From assembly GCF_030811715.1 (NCBI RefSeq), contig NZ_JAUSRH010000004.1, positions 186,001 through 250,000 of the forward strand: DNA of 64,000 nt, read 5' to 3'. The DNA comes from Sinomonas atrocyanea. Lineage in GTDB: Bacteria; Actinomycetota; Actinomycetes; Actinomycetales; Micrococcaceae. Position 1 is the first letter of the stretch. The number at the start of each line of letters is the position of its first letter. The notes below the pieces were generated by a model, which saw nothing but the letters and a program-made list of their open reading frames with translations, made no database searches and was not told the origin of the DNA. Of the stretch, positions 1-7,801 are shown piece after piece. The translations under genes were made by a program, and so were the position numbers.

Positions 1-51
1 CGGCACCCCTCCAGGCTTCCTGACCGCCCCGGCACAGACCGCCGAACGCTC

Positions 52-90
52 ATCCCGCGGGCGGGTCCCCTCAGGACCCGCCCGCGGGAT
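52..90 (-). terminator. Intrinsic terminator of lysG
   Basis: A perfect 17-bp inverted repeat (arms 52-68 and 74-90, 5-nt loop) lies directly at the 3' end of the regulator gene and touches its stop codon. It is GC-rich with no clear T-run, as is usual in this GC range. Confidence 0.75.
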
Positions 91-995
91 CAGCGCTGCC
101 GCAGCACAGCGGCGGCCCGCACGACGGCGTCGCCCACCTCTGCGAGGCCGGGCGAGTCGAGCGTCCACGACTGCCAGTAGAGCCCCAGGTCCTCTCGCCA
201 GTCGGGGGCCAGCTCCACGAGGTCGCCCCCCGGGTCCTGCTGGTCCGGCACCATCCCCCAGCCGAGCCCGGCGCGCACGGCCTCGACGTACTGGACGGAG
301 TCCGGGATGAAGTGCTGCGGCGGTGTCGCCTCGGGCGCCACCCGGGCCAGGAGCGCGAGCTGGTGGCTGTCCTTGCGGTCGTACTGCATGACGGGTGCCA
401 CCGCGAGCGCCTCCGGCGTCGCCCCGCGCGGGAACCACCGCGCCGCGAACTCCGCCGAGGCCTTGGCCCGGTACACCATGGTCCCCAGGGGCCGAACGCT
501 GCAGCCCTGGACGGGCCGCGGGTCCGCGGTGACGGCGCCGACGGCGTCGCCGGAGCGGAGGAGATCCGCCGTCGCGTGCTCGTCGTCGCGCAGGAGCTCG
601 ACGGCGATCCGGCCTCCCAGCGCCACCTCGCGGATCGCGGGGGGCAGCCACGTGGCGATCGAATCGGCGTTGGCCACGATCGGCACGCGCAGCAGCTCGG
701 TGCCGGCGCCAGCGGAACCCGGGCCGCCGGCGTCGTGCGCCTGCTCGAAGCGGAGGGCGAGCAGCGCCTCGTCGGCGAGCAGGAGCAGCTGGCGGGCCGA
801 GCGCAGGAGCCGCTCCCCCGCCGGTGTGGGCACCACCGGCTTGAGCCGGCGCACGAGCACGCTGCCCACCGAGCGCTCGAGCGCCTTGATCCGCTGGCTC
901 ACGGCGGAGGGGGTGATGCGCAGCTCGTCGGCTGCAGCCTCGAACGTCTCCTGGTCCACGACGGCCGCGAGGGCCCTCAGCTGCTCCAAGTCCAT
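90..995 (-). CDS. lysG: LysR-family regulator, ArgP/LysG type
   Basis: This 301-residue protein is the likely activator of the adjacent lysine/arginine exporter. The N-terminal winged helix-turn-helix (about residues 1-60, starting MDLEQLRALAAVVDQETF, with the ITPSAVSQRIKALE recognition helix) is typical of the ArgP/IciA/LysG branch. Residues 100-300 form the periplasmic-binding-protein-like effector domain. It is divergent from lysE with about 70 bp between the start codons, the classic lysG-lysE arrangement in actinobacteria, where basic amino acids are the co-inducers (family knowledge). The ATG start has no strong Shine-Dalgarno sequence. Length matches the family. Confidence 0.88.
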   Translation of the reverse strand: MDLEQLRALAAVVDQETFEAAADELRITPSAVSQRIKALERSVGSVLVRRLKPVVPTPAGERLLRSARQLLLLADEALLALRFEQAHDAGGPGSAGAGTELLRVPIVANADSIATWLPPAIREVALGGRIAVELLRDDEHATADLLRSGDAVGAVTADPRPVQGCSVRPLGTMVYRAKASAEFAARWFPRGATPEALAVAPVMQYDRKDSHQLALLARVAPEATPPQHFIPDSVQYVEAVRAGLGWGMVPDQQDPGGDLVELAPDWREDLGLYWQSWTLDSPGLAEVGDAVVRAAAVLRQR

Positions 996-1029
996 GAAGA
1001 GATGCTAATGCCTCTGCAGATATAGTTAG

Positions 1030-1059
1030 TTGATCTTCATACCTCGGCGCCCGTACCGT
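1030..1059 (+). promoter_or_regulatory. Putative lysE promoter
   Basis: TTGATC (1030-1035) and TACCGT (1054-1059) are separated by 18 nt. The -10 ends 6 nt before the GTG at 1066, so the transcript would be leaderless. The TTG at 1030, which could be read as an upstream in-frame start, is better explained as the -35 box. The AT-rich stretch 1005-1040 between the two genes is where the LysG operator is expected (inference). Confidence 0.45.
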
Positions 1060-1065
1060 CGAAGG

Positions 1066-1668
1066 GTGCTGCTCTCCTACCTCGCCGGACTCGGCGCCAG
1101 CCTCGGCCTGATCGTGGTGATCGGGGCGCAGAACGCGTTCGTGCTGCGGCAGGGGATCAAGCGCGAATGGGTGCTGCCCGTCGTGGTGCTGTGCGCGCTG
1201 AGCGATGCGGTGCTGATCTTCGCCGGGGTTGCCGGGATCGGCGCGGCGGTACAGGGCGCGCCCCTCCTCCTGCAGGTCATCCGCTGGGTCGGAGCAGCGT
1301 TCCTCGTGGCGTACGGGTTCTTCGCCGCCAGGCGCGCACTCCATCCCGGCGCGCTCCGGGCTGCGGGAGGAACCGGCCCGGCAGGCCTCGCGGCCACGCT
1401 CGGGACGGTCCTCGCGCTGACCTGGCTCAACCCGCACGTCTACCTCGACACCCTCGTGCTCCTGGGCTCCCTCGCCAACGCGCAGGGCGCGGGGCGCTGG
1501 GCCTTCGGGTTCGGCGCGGCGTCCGCGAGCGCCCTGTGGTTCCCGGTCCTCGGGTACGGGGCGCGGGCGCTGAGCGGATTCTTCGCCCGGCCGGCGGCAT
1601 GGCGGGTCCTGGACGGCGGCGTCGCGGTGCTCATGGTCGCCCTCGCGGCCATGCTCGTCCTCGGTTGA
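1066..1668 (+). CDS. lysE: LysE-family amino-acid exporter
   Basis: This is an inner-membrane exporter of basic amino acids (L-lysine/L-arginine) of the LysE/RhtB superfamily. The 200-residue protein is almost entirely hydrophobic, with about six membrane segments. Near the N-terminus it has the family signature GAQNAFVLRQGIKRE and a mid-protein TWLNPHVYLDT stretch (Asn-Pro motif). The GTG start at 1066 is chosen because a -10-like TACCGT lies 6 nt upstream; an in-frame TTG at 1030 would add 12 residues that look non-membranous. It is divergent from its likely regulator lysG. No intrinsic terminator is obvious before the next gene. Confidence 0.9.
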   Translation: MLLSYLAGLGASLGLIVVIGAQNAFVLRQGIKREWVLPVVVLCALSDAVLIFAGVAGIGAAVQGAPLLLQVIRWVGAAFLVAYGFFAARRALHPGALRAAGGTGPAGLAATLGTVLALTWLNPHVYLDTLVLLGSLANAQGAGRWAFGFGAASASALWFPVLGYGARALSGFFARPAAWRVLDGGVAVLMVALAAMLVLG

Positions 1669-1785
1669 GGCCCCCGCCGCTGACTCTTTCAGTTTGGCGC
1701 AGCCGACGGCGCGCCCTGATTGCCACGGGAGGAGCCGGGTAATCGCCAGACGCCCCACCTGCGCCAGAACCAAGGAGAGACTGCC

Positions 1786-2361
1786 ATGACAGAGACCCCA
1801 GCAGGCCCCACGGAACCCGACGTCGTCGACATCCTCACCCGCGACCACCAGGAGATGGTCGAGCTGATCAGCCGGATCGAGGGCGCACCCGACTCAGGGA
1901 CGCGCCGCGACCTCGCGGACACGGTGATCGCCGAGGTCATGCGCCACGCCGTCGCAGAGGAGATGTACGTCTACCCGGCCGTCGAGAAGCATGTCCCCGA
2001 CGGGAAGGAGGAGGTCGAGCATGACAAGGGCGAGCACGCCGAGATCGTCGACCTCATGAAGGAGCTCGAGGGAATCGACGCCGCGGACGCGCGCTTCATC
2101 GAGGTCGTCCGGGAGCTGGACGGGAAGCTGCGCCACCACGCCAACGACGAGGAGACGGACCAGTTCCCCAAGCTCCGGGCCCACATCCCGTACGACGAAC
2201 TGGTGGACCTCGGCAAGAAGGTGGAGAACGCCAAGAAGATCGCGCCGACCCGGCCGCACCCGCACGCGCCGCACTCGGAGCTGTTCCACAAGACCGTGGG
2301 GGCCGGGGTGGGCATGGTCGACCGCCTGCGGGACAAGCTCACAGGCCGGCACACCGGCTGA
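1786..2361 (+). CDS. Hemerythrin (HHE) domain protein
   Basis: This 191-residue cytoplasmic protein has an HHE cation-binding four-helix bundle. Candidate di-iron ligands are seen in LTRDHQEMVELI (about residue 22), MRHAVAEEMYVYP (about 55), HDKGEHAEI (about 82) and LRHHANDEETDQFPKL (about 116). Family members bind O2 or NO or take part in stress responses; the substrate here cannot be told from sequence. The C-terminus is a basic, His/Pro-containing tail after residue 150. The start follows AAGGAGAG at 1771-1778, 7 nt before the ATG. It stands alone between lysE and a convergent gene. Confidence 0.85.
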   Translation: MTETPAGPTEPDVVDILTRDHQEMVELISRIEGAPDSGTRRDLADTVIAEVMRHAVAEEMYVYPAVEKHVPDGKEEVEHDKGEHAEIVDLMKELEGIDAADARFIEVVRELDGKLRHHANDEETDQFPKLRAHIPYDELVDLGKKVENAKKIAPTRPHPHAPHSELFHKTVGAGVGMVDRLRDKLTGRHTG

Positions 2362-2364
2362 CGG

Positions 2365-2388
2365 GCTCGCCGGGGTGCCGGCCCGAGC
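2365..2388. terminator. Weak bidirectional hairpin between convergent genes
   Basis: GCTCG-CCGG pairs with CCGG-CGAGC around a 4-nt loop, with a two-base bulge. It lies in the 42-bp gap between the convergent hemerythrin and lactonase genes. Confidence 0.4.
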
Positions 2389-2403
2389 GCGCGGGTCCTG
2401 GGC

Positions 2404-3441
2404 TCAGGCGCCCGTCCCGCATTCGACCGCGACGGGGCCGGCGCTCGTCCGGGCCCTCGAGGCCTCCGAGAGCGAGCCGTCCGCGGCGATGCGGTAGCTC
2501 GTCACGGCGTGCGAGCCCTCCCCGGCCACGAGGAGGTACCGGCCGGTCGGATCGACCGCGGCGCCGCCGGGTTGCTGCTCCGTCTCGATGCGGCCGAGCA
2601 GCTCGAGCAGACCCTCCCGGAGGGCGAAGCACGCCAGGGTCCCCGTTGACCGCTCGGTCGTGTAGAGGAAGCGCTCGTCCGGGGTGATCCTCAGGTCCGC
2701 GGCCCAGACCACGCCGGGCCCCGGATCCGGCGTCTGCGCCGACCGGACGACTCCCGGCTCGAGGTCCAGCCCGTCCACGGCGGAGGTGCGCTGGAGGAGC
2801 TCGAGCCGGCCGCTCTCGGCCTGCCTGGCGTACACGGCGACGTCCCCGGAGAGCTCGTGCATGACGTACGCGCGGTCCCCTGCCCGGTTGAGCCGCAGGT
2901 ATCGGGGACCGGAGCCGGGCTCGGCCGCGACGTGCCCGCTGGGCTCGCGCACTCCCGGGCCGGCGGCGTCTCCGTCCATCGTGAACCAGCTCACCCGGTC
3001 GTCGCCGAGGGACGTCGCGTAGAGGAAGCGCCCGTCGGGGCTGACGGCCGCGCAGTGGGTGTTGCGCCCCGTCGCGAAGGTGACGGGCCCGGCGTCGTCC
3101 GCGGCTCCAGGGAGGGGGACGAGGTCCAGCCTGCCCTCGCCGTACGAGGCGCTGAACAGCCCGCGGCCGCCGGGGGCGGCCGCGATGAAGCATGTCGAGG
3201 CGGGAAGGGGGCGCTCCTCGCCGATTGCGCCGTCGGGGTGGAGGACGACGACGCGCGGCCGCTCCCCGTTGCACGCCGCGTAGAGCGTGCCGTCGGGACC
3301 GAACGCGAGGGCCGCGGCGCCGTCGAGCCCGCCGATGCGGCCCGATGGCTCGAGCTGCCCGGTCTGCGCGTCGAGGGTGAGGAGGTCGACGGCGCCTGCT
3401 TCCGCGCATGCGACGGCGACGAGGGATGTCTGCTGGGTCAC
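2404..3441 (-). CDS. Beta-propeller lactonase-family protein
   Basis: This 345-residue protein belongs to the lactonase/YbhE-like family of seven-bladed beta-propellers, which includes 6-phosphogluconolactonase of the Pgl type. Repeating blade motifs are visible, such as ALAFGPDGTLYAACNG, AAVSPDGRFLYATSLG, RITPDERFLYTTERS and AAVDPTGRYLLVAGEG. There is no signal peptide. The GTG start is preceded by AAAGGG about 7 nt upstream. It follows the SRPBCC gene by 39 bp on the same strand and is probably co-transcribed with it. Whether the substrate is 6-phosphogluconolactone or another lactone is unknown; the family is functionally broad. Confidence 0.8.
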   Translation of the reverse strand: MTQQTSLVAVACAEAGAVDLLTLDAQTGQLEPSGRIGGLDGAAALAFGPDGTLYAACNGERPRVVVLHPDGAIGEERPLPASTCFIAAAPGGRGLFSASYGEGRLDLVPLPGAADDAGPVTFATGRNTHCAAVSPDGRFLYATSLGDDRVSWFTMDGDAAGPGVREPSGHVAAEPGSGPRYLRLNRAGDRAYVMHELSGDVAVYARQAESGRLELLQRTSAVDGLDLEPGVVRSAQTPDPGPGVVWAADLRITPDERFLYTTERSTGTLACFALREGLLELLGRIETEQQPGGAAVDPTGRYLLVAGEGSHAVTSYRIAADGSLSEASRARTSAGPVAVECGTGA

Positions 3442-3480
3442 GGTCCGCCCTTTCCGTGGTCGAGTGCTGTCCTCCCGCTG

Positions 3481-3903
3481 CTACCCGCTTCGGCCCGGGG
3501 GAACACACGTGCCGCCCTCGAGCAGGCGCCGCAGGGCGTCGAGGTCGGACTGGACGGCGGCCGCGTCCGACTCGAACGCCTCGTCGGTCACGCCCTCCTC
3601 GCGGCGGAGGTGGAAGACCGCGACGCTGTGCGGACCGTCGGCGAGGATGCGGAACTGGTTCAGCACGGTGGTGCCGTCCGGGAGCACGACCTCGTGGTCG
3701 AGGATCCCGGCGGAGGTGTCGCCGACGAACCGCACCTCGACCGTGCCGAGCGGCGAGTCGGCGAGCCAGCGCCCGCGCTCCTCGCGGATGCCCGCAGCCA
3801 GTCCCGCCGCCCAGCGCGGGAGGTTGGCCGGGTTTCCGGCGAACGCGGACACGGCACGCGGGGACAGGCCGACGGGGACGCTCAGGTGGCGGAACTCGGA
3901 CAC
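3481..3903 (-). CDS. SRPBCC (START-like) family protein
   Basis: This 140-residue protein has the polyketide-cyclase/SRPBCC pattern: an N-terminal LSVPVGLSPRAVSAFAGNPANLPRWA segment, then alternating beta strands (GTVEVRFVGDTSAGILDHEVVL, TTVLNQFRILADGPHSVAVFHL), and a C-terminal helix. The fold is a hydrophobic-ligand pocket; no catalytic residue can be assigned. The GTG start lies 6 nt after TAGCGT (3910-3915 on this strand) with no Shine-Dalgarno sequence, consistent with a leaderless transcript. It appears to be the first gene of a unit with the downstream lactonase. A cluster of 32-bp repeats sits just upstream. Confidence 0.72.
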   Translation of the reverse strand: MSEFRHLSVPVGLSPRAVSAFAGNPANLPRWAAGLAAGIREERGRWLADSPLGTVEVRFVGDTSAGILDHEVVLPDGTTVLNQFRILADGPHSVAVFHLRREEGVTDEAFESDAAAVQSDLDALRRLLEGGTCVPPGRSG

Positions 3904-3920
3904 GCGCCCACGCTACCCTC

Positions 3921-4040
3921 CCCCGTTTCGGGTACGCATCTCGTCGCCATTTAGCCATTTCGGGTACGCATCTCGCCGCCATTTCCCCATTCCGGGTACG
4001 GATCTCGTCGCCATATCGGCGTTCCGGGTACGGCGCGCCG
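3921..4040. repeat. 32-bp-period tandem repeat, locus A (3 units plus a partial)
   Basis: The shared CGGGTACG core recurs at 3929, 3961, 3993 and 4025, exactly 32 bp apart. On the complement the unit reads CGACGAGATGCGTACCCGAA followed by ACGGG and 7 variable bases. The first unit is closest to the consensus and the last two are degenerate. It lies between divergent genes, in the upstream region of both. The same unit recurs at 7121-7202 and 21041-21122 in the opposite orientation. Confidence 0.9.
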
Positions 4041-4158
4041 ATGCCGGGGCGCGCCCATCCGTGCGCCGACGGACAAGCTGCGGGCACGCCACGCCAAGCC
4101 GCGCCTTCGAGGCCGGGAGCACTCTAGGAAAGACACAGCACTCGATGAGGAGGACTCA

Positions 4159-5583
4159 ATGGACGACACCCTGCAGACCACGGATTCCCTGCTGGATGCG
4201 ATCACGGCGGCGCCGGGTGCGCCCGGGCAGGAGCTCTTCGATCCGGCCACGGGCGAACTCGTCGGCGTCGCCCCGGTGCACGGCCTGGCCGAGCTCGAGG
4301 CCGCGATCGACGCGGCCAAGGCAGCGCAGCCGGCCTGGGCCGCCGCGGGGCACGAGGCCCGCTCGGCAGCGCTCGTCGTCGCGGCCGACGCCATCGAGGC
4401 CCACGCCGAGGAACTCGCCCGCATCCTCTCCCGCGAGCAGGGCAAGCCCCTCAACGGCCCCAACGCCCGCTTCGAGGTCGGCGCCTGCGCCGCCTGGCTC
4501 CGCGCCGCCGCCGCCACTGTCCTGGAGCCCGAGACCGTCGTCGACGACGGCACCACTAAGGCCGTGCTTCACTACCGGCCCCTCGGCCTCGTCGGGGCCA
4601 TCGGCCCCTGGAACTGGCCCATGATGATCACCGTCTGGCAGATCGCCCCCGCCCTGCGCATGGGCAACGCCGCCATCGTCAAGCCCTCCAGCTACACCCC
4701 ACTGTCCGTCCTGGCCCTCATCCACGTGATCAACCAGGCCCTCCCCGCCGGCGTCCTCACCGTCGTCGCCGGCGACCGGCAGGTCGGCTCCGCCCTGGCC
4801 GAGCACCCCGCCATCGGCAAGGTCATGTTCACCGGCTCCACCGGCGCCGGCAAGGCCATCATCCACTCTTCCGCAGACACCGTGAAGCGCCTCACCCTCG
4901 AACTCGGCGGCAACGACGCCGGCATCGTCCTGCCCGACGCCGACCCACAGGCCATCGCCGAGGGCGTCTTCTGGGGCGCGTTCATCAACACCGGCCAGAC
5001 CTGCGCCGCCCTCAAGCGCCTCTACGTCCACGCCGACATCTACGACCAGGTCTGCCAGGCCCTCACCGACTACGCCCGCAACGTCCCCATGGGCGTGGGC
5101 CTGGAGGAGCAGAACGTCCTCGGCCCCCTCCAGAACGCCTCGCAGTACGCGATCGTGAAGGACCTCGTCCAGGCCGCCAAGGACTCCGGCGCCCGCATCC
5201 TCCTCGGCGGAAACCCCGACGAGGACGCGCCGGGCCACTTCTACCCCACCACCCTCGTCGCCGACATCGACAACACCAACCCCCTCGTCACCGAAGAGCA
5301 GTTCGGCCCCGCGCTGCCCATCATCAAGTACTCCACGGTGGACGAGGCCGTCCAGATGGCCAACGCCCTCGAAGTCGGCCTCGGCGCCTCCGTCTGGTCC
5401 AGTGACCGCGAAAAGGCGCGCGAGGTCGCCCACCGCCTCGAGGCCGGCAGCGTCTGGATCAATGCCCACGGCGTCGTCCACCCCATGGCCCCCTTCGGCG
5501 GTGCCAAGCAGTCCGGCTACGGCCTCGAGTTCGGCGTCGAGGGACTCAAGGCCCTCGGCCAGCCCCAAGTCATCCACGGCTGA
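4159..5583 (+). CDS. NAD(P)-dependent aldehyde dehydrogenase
   Basis: This 474-residue cytoplasmic enzyme oxidises an aldehyde to the acid. It carries the full aldehyde dehydrogenase fold. The cofactor-domain motif is GAIGPWNWPMM (about residue 150), GSTGAGKAI follows, the general-base Glu is in LELGGND (about 250), and the catalytic Cys is in NTGQTCAALKR (about 285). A C-terminal APFGGAKQSGYG motif completes it. Length is normal. It resembles succinate-semialdehyde/betaine-type dehydrogenases but the substrate cannot be assigned. The ATG follows GAGGAGG at 4147-4153 with good spacing. A strong terminator follows at 5642, so it is probably monocistronic. Confidence 0.92.
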   Translation: MDDTLQTTDSLLDAITAAPGAPGQELFDPATGELVGVAPVHGLAELEAAIDAAKAAQPAWAAAGHEARSAALVVAADAIEAHAEELARILSREQGKPLNGPNARFEVGACAAWLRAAAATVLEPETVVDDGTTKAVLHYRPLGLVGAIGPWNWPMMITVWQIAPALRMGNAAIVKPSSYTPLSVLALIHVINQALPAGVLTVVAGDRQVGSALAEHPAIGKVMFTGSTGAGKAIIHSSADTVKRLTLELGGNDAGIVLPDADPQAIAEGVFWGAFINTGQTCAALKRLYVHADIYDQVCQALTDYARNVPMGVGLEEQNVLGPLQNASQYAIVKDLVQAAKDSGARILLGGNPDEDAPGHFYPTTLVADIDNTNPLVTEEQFGPALPIIKYSTVDEAVQMANALEVGLGASVWSSDREKAREVAHRLEAGSVWINAHGVVHPMAPFGGAKQSGYGLEFGVEGLKALGQPQVIHG

Positions 5584-5641
5584 CCATCACCGCTGAGGCA
5601 TACATCAACGAGATCAATAACTGACAGCTCATATATCCATC

Positions 5642-5674
5642 GAGGGGGCGTCGGCACCGTGCCGGCGCCCCCTC
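5642..5674 (+). terminator. Strong hairpin after aldehyde dehydrogenase
   Basis: Arms 5642-5657 and 5659-5674 pair along their whole length with one G-U pair, closing on a very small loop. It lies 58 bp after the dehydrogenase stop codon and before the kinase gene. Confidence 0.8.
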
Positions 5675-5759
5675 GGCCCTCTCCGGCGGAAGGAGCGCCG
5701 CAGCAGGCAGTCCACTAGGCTTGATCTACCGGATGCGGCAGGGCGAGGAGGGGCACGAG

Positions 5760-7106
5760 GTGGCCGAGAGCGACACGGGGTCGGACCCCGTCCTCGTCGG
5801 CGGCAGGTACCGGCTCCTCGAACTCGCCGGCAGCGGGGCGATGGCCACCGTCCACCGGGCCCGCGACGAAGTCCTGGGCCGCGATGTGGCCGTCAAGACC
5901 TTCCGCGCCCATGCCTCCGATCCCCGTCGCGAGGAGCGCCGGCGGAGTGAGATGCAGGTCCTCGCCCGCCTCAACCACCCCAGCCTCGTGCGGCTCTACG
6001 ATGCCGGCACCGACGCGCAGGACGACGGCACCCACCACGTGGCCTATCTCGTCATGGAATTCGTGCATGGCACGGACCTGCGGAAGCGGCTCGCCTCCGG
6101 CCCGCTGACGCACGACGACGTGCGGCAGCTCGGTCTCGATCTCGCCGGTGCGCTGGCCTGCGTGCATTCCCTCGGGATCGTCCACCGCGACATCAAGCCT
6201 GCCAACATCCTGGTGCCCGACCCGGCACCGGGGCGGCGCCAGCCCGCGAAGCTGACCGACTTCGGGATCGCACGGCTCACCGACGCATCGCGGCTCACCG
6301 TCACCAACACGACGATCGGCACGGCCAACTACCTCAGCCCGGAACAGGCACGGGGCGAGAAGGTCGGTCCGGCGTCGGACATCTACTCTCTCGGTCTGGT
6401 GCTGCTCGAGTGCCTCAAGGGCTCCATGGAATTCACGGGAGGCGCCGTGGAGGCCGCCGTCGCCCGGCTCCTGCGCTCCCCGAGGATCCCCGATGACCTG
6501 GGTGAACTCTGGGCTCCCCTGCTGGCGCGGATGACGGCGCGCGACCCTGCAGACCGGCCGACCGCGGCGGAGGTCCTGGGCGTCCTCCGCGGTGAGCTCC
6601 CGGCCGCGGGACCGGGCCCGGCGCAGAGCGGGGCGACGGAAGTCCTTCCTCCGGCCTCGCATCCTTCGCCCACGCGCGTCCTCCCTGCCCGGGACACCCG
6701 TCCCACGACAGCCCGCACCCCCGTTGTGGGCCCGGATGCCCCGGGGACACAACGGACCGCCGCCCCCGGGCCCCGAGCGACGACACCGCCGGCGGGCGCG
6801 CGCCCCGGTCGGCGGCGCACCCAGGGCCGGGCCCTCGTGAGGGCAGCGGTCGTGGTGGGAATCATCGCCGTGCTGCTCGTGGTGGTGCCCTTGGCGCTCC
6901 GCGCGGCCATGCTGCCGTCGGGGCCGGTCCAGCCCGCACCAGCGTCTCCCGCCCAGCCCGCTACGGGGGCCTCCGAGGACCCGGCAGCCCCCGATCCTGC
7001 CCTGACATCCCCGGCGTCCATGTCCGTCCCCGCGCCCCGTGAGGGGAAGGTCAAGGGCAAGGAGAAGAAGCCCCACGAGGCGCCCCCGCGCGGTTCCGGG
7101 GGGTAG
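5760..7106 (+). CDS. Membrane-anchored Ser/Thr protein kinase
   Basis: This PASTA-less bacterial Hanks-type kinase has about 448 residues. Visible catalytic features are the Gly loop in LLELAGSGAMATVHRARD, Lys in DVAVKTF, the HRDIKPANIL loop, DFG in LTDFGIARLT, and the activation segment ending NYLSPEQARG, then DIYSLGLVLLECL. After residue 260 come a Pro/Thr/Ala-rich linker, a basic patch, one membrane helix (VVVGIIAVLLVVVPLALRA) and a short basic extracytoplasmic tail with no sensor domain. The GTG at 5760 follows AGGAGG at about 8 nt; an in-frame ATG (5733) and TTG (5721) lie upstream just after a TAGGCT -10-like box, so the start is uncertain. Confidence 0.88.
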   Translation: MAESDTGSDPVLVGGRYRLLELAGSGAMATVHRARDEVLGRDVAVKTFRAHASDPRREERRRSEMQVLARLNHPSLVRLYDAGTDAQDDGTHHVAYLVMEFVHGTDLRKRLASGPLTHDDVRQLGLDLAGALACVHSLGIVHRDIKPANILVPDPAPGRRQPAKLTDFGIARLTDASRLTVTNTTIGTANYLSPEQARGEKVGPASDIYSLGLVLLECLKGSMEFTGGAVEAAVARLLRSPRIPDDLGELWAPLLARMTARDPADRPTAAEVLGVLRGELPAAGPGPAQSGATEVLPPASHPSPTRVLPARDTRPTTARTPVVGPDAPGTQRTAAPGPRATTPPAGARPGRRRTQGRALVRAAVVVGIIAVLLVVVPLALRAAMLPSGPVQPAPASPAQPATGASEDPAAPDPALTSPASMSVPAPREGKVKGKEKKPHEAPPRGSGG

Positions 7107-7120
7107 CGGAGGGACGACTC

Positions 7121-7202
7121 CCCCGTACCCGAATCGCCAATTCCGCGACGAGATGCGTACCCGAAACGGGAAAACCGCGACGAGATGCGTACCCGAAACG
7201 GG
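7121..7202. repeat. 32-bp-period tandem repeat, locus B (2 full units plus a partial)
   Basis: The GTACCCG core occurs at 7125, 7157 and 7189, each 32 bp apart. The second and third units share 26 identical bases ending CCCGAAACGGG, which can fold as a 4-bp stem with an AAA loop. It fills the space between the convergent kinase and SRPBCC genes. Confidence 0.9.
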
Positions 7203-7210
7203 CTGGGGGT

Positions 7211-7741
7211 TTAGGGGGCCTGACCCGGGATGGGAGCACCGCTCGGGAGCCCTGCCGCGACGTAGCCGTCGTAGAGCGTCCGCCAGTCGGCCGGGCCCTG
7301 GGCTCCGGAAGCGGCATGCGGTCCGGCGGCGGGGGCGCCGCCGAGCTTCCTCTCCAGCTCCCGGAGGCAGACGTGCCAGCCGGCGGCGTTCCGCGCGGCC
7401 GTCGCCGAGTCCGCGAGCCAGTTCCGGAGCGTGAGCTCCGCGGCGGTCTGGGTGCCCTCGACGGCGAACTCCAGGAGGTCGCCGCCCCAGGTGAACGCCC
7501 AACGGTTCGGCGGCTCCCAGTCCAGGATCCTCCCGCTGCTCGCCTCGGCGTTCGGGTCGCCGCTGAACGACACCGTGCCGGCCTCGGGATGCACCGCCAC
7601 GCGGGAGGGGAACCACCCGTCGAGTCCCCCGGCGGTGGCCACCGCGTTCCACAGCTGCCCGGCACCGGCCTCGTAGGAGCGGATGAAGGTCACCAGGCCG
7701 CGTCCCTCGATCTCGGCATACTGGCCGTCGAGCTCTTCCAT
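7211..7741 (-). CDS. AHSA1-type SRPBCC domain protein
   Basis: This 176-residue protein is of the activator-of-Hsp90-ATPase-like SRPBCC family. N-terminal strands GRGLVTFIRSYEAGAGQLWNAVA, the conserved GGLDGWFPSRVAV, a PNRWAFTWGGD turn and AAGWHVCLRELERKLGG near the C-terminus match this family. The last 40 residues, Ala/Gly/Pro-rich and then ADWRTLYDGYVAAG, are an extension. The ligand is unknown. An AT-rich promoter-like stretch (TTTATATTCT on this strand, near 7770) and ACGGAGC precede the ATG. It ends beside repeat locus B. Confidence 0.78.
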   Translation of the reverse strand: MEELDGQYAEIEGRGLVTFIRSYEAGAGQLWNAVATAGGLDGWFPSRVAVHPEAGTVSFSGDPNAEASSGRILDWEPPNRWAFTWGGDLLEFAVEGTQTAAELTLRNWLADSATAARNAAGWHVCLRELERKLGGAPAAGPHAASGAQGPADWRTLYDGYVAAGLPSGAPIPGQAP

Positions 7742-7775
7742 GTCGTGCTCCGTAACATGCGCATAGGAGAATATA

Positions 7776-7799
7776 AAGCCTGCCCGGTGGCGGGCCTCG
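7776..7799 (-). terminator. Intrinsic terminator of the short-chain dehydrogenase
   Basis: On the minus strand a GCCCGCC-ACC-GGGCAGGC hairpin (one C-A mismatch) is followed by TTTATATT, one of the few true T-rich tails in this window. It lies just after the stop at 7802. Confidence 0.65.
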
Positions 7800-7801
7800 C
7801 C

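Noticed and set aside
1030-1065. TTG start at 1030 for lysE
   Set aside because: The added residues (IFIPRRPYRRR) do not fit the family N-terminus and the TTG coincides with a -35-like box; GTG 1066 follows a -10-like box at leaderless distance.
3921-4040. CRISPR-like array
   Set aside because: The period is 32 bp but the variable part is only about 6 bp, no spacer-sized unique sequence is present, and no cas gene is in the window. The same units recur elsewhere.
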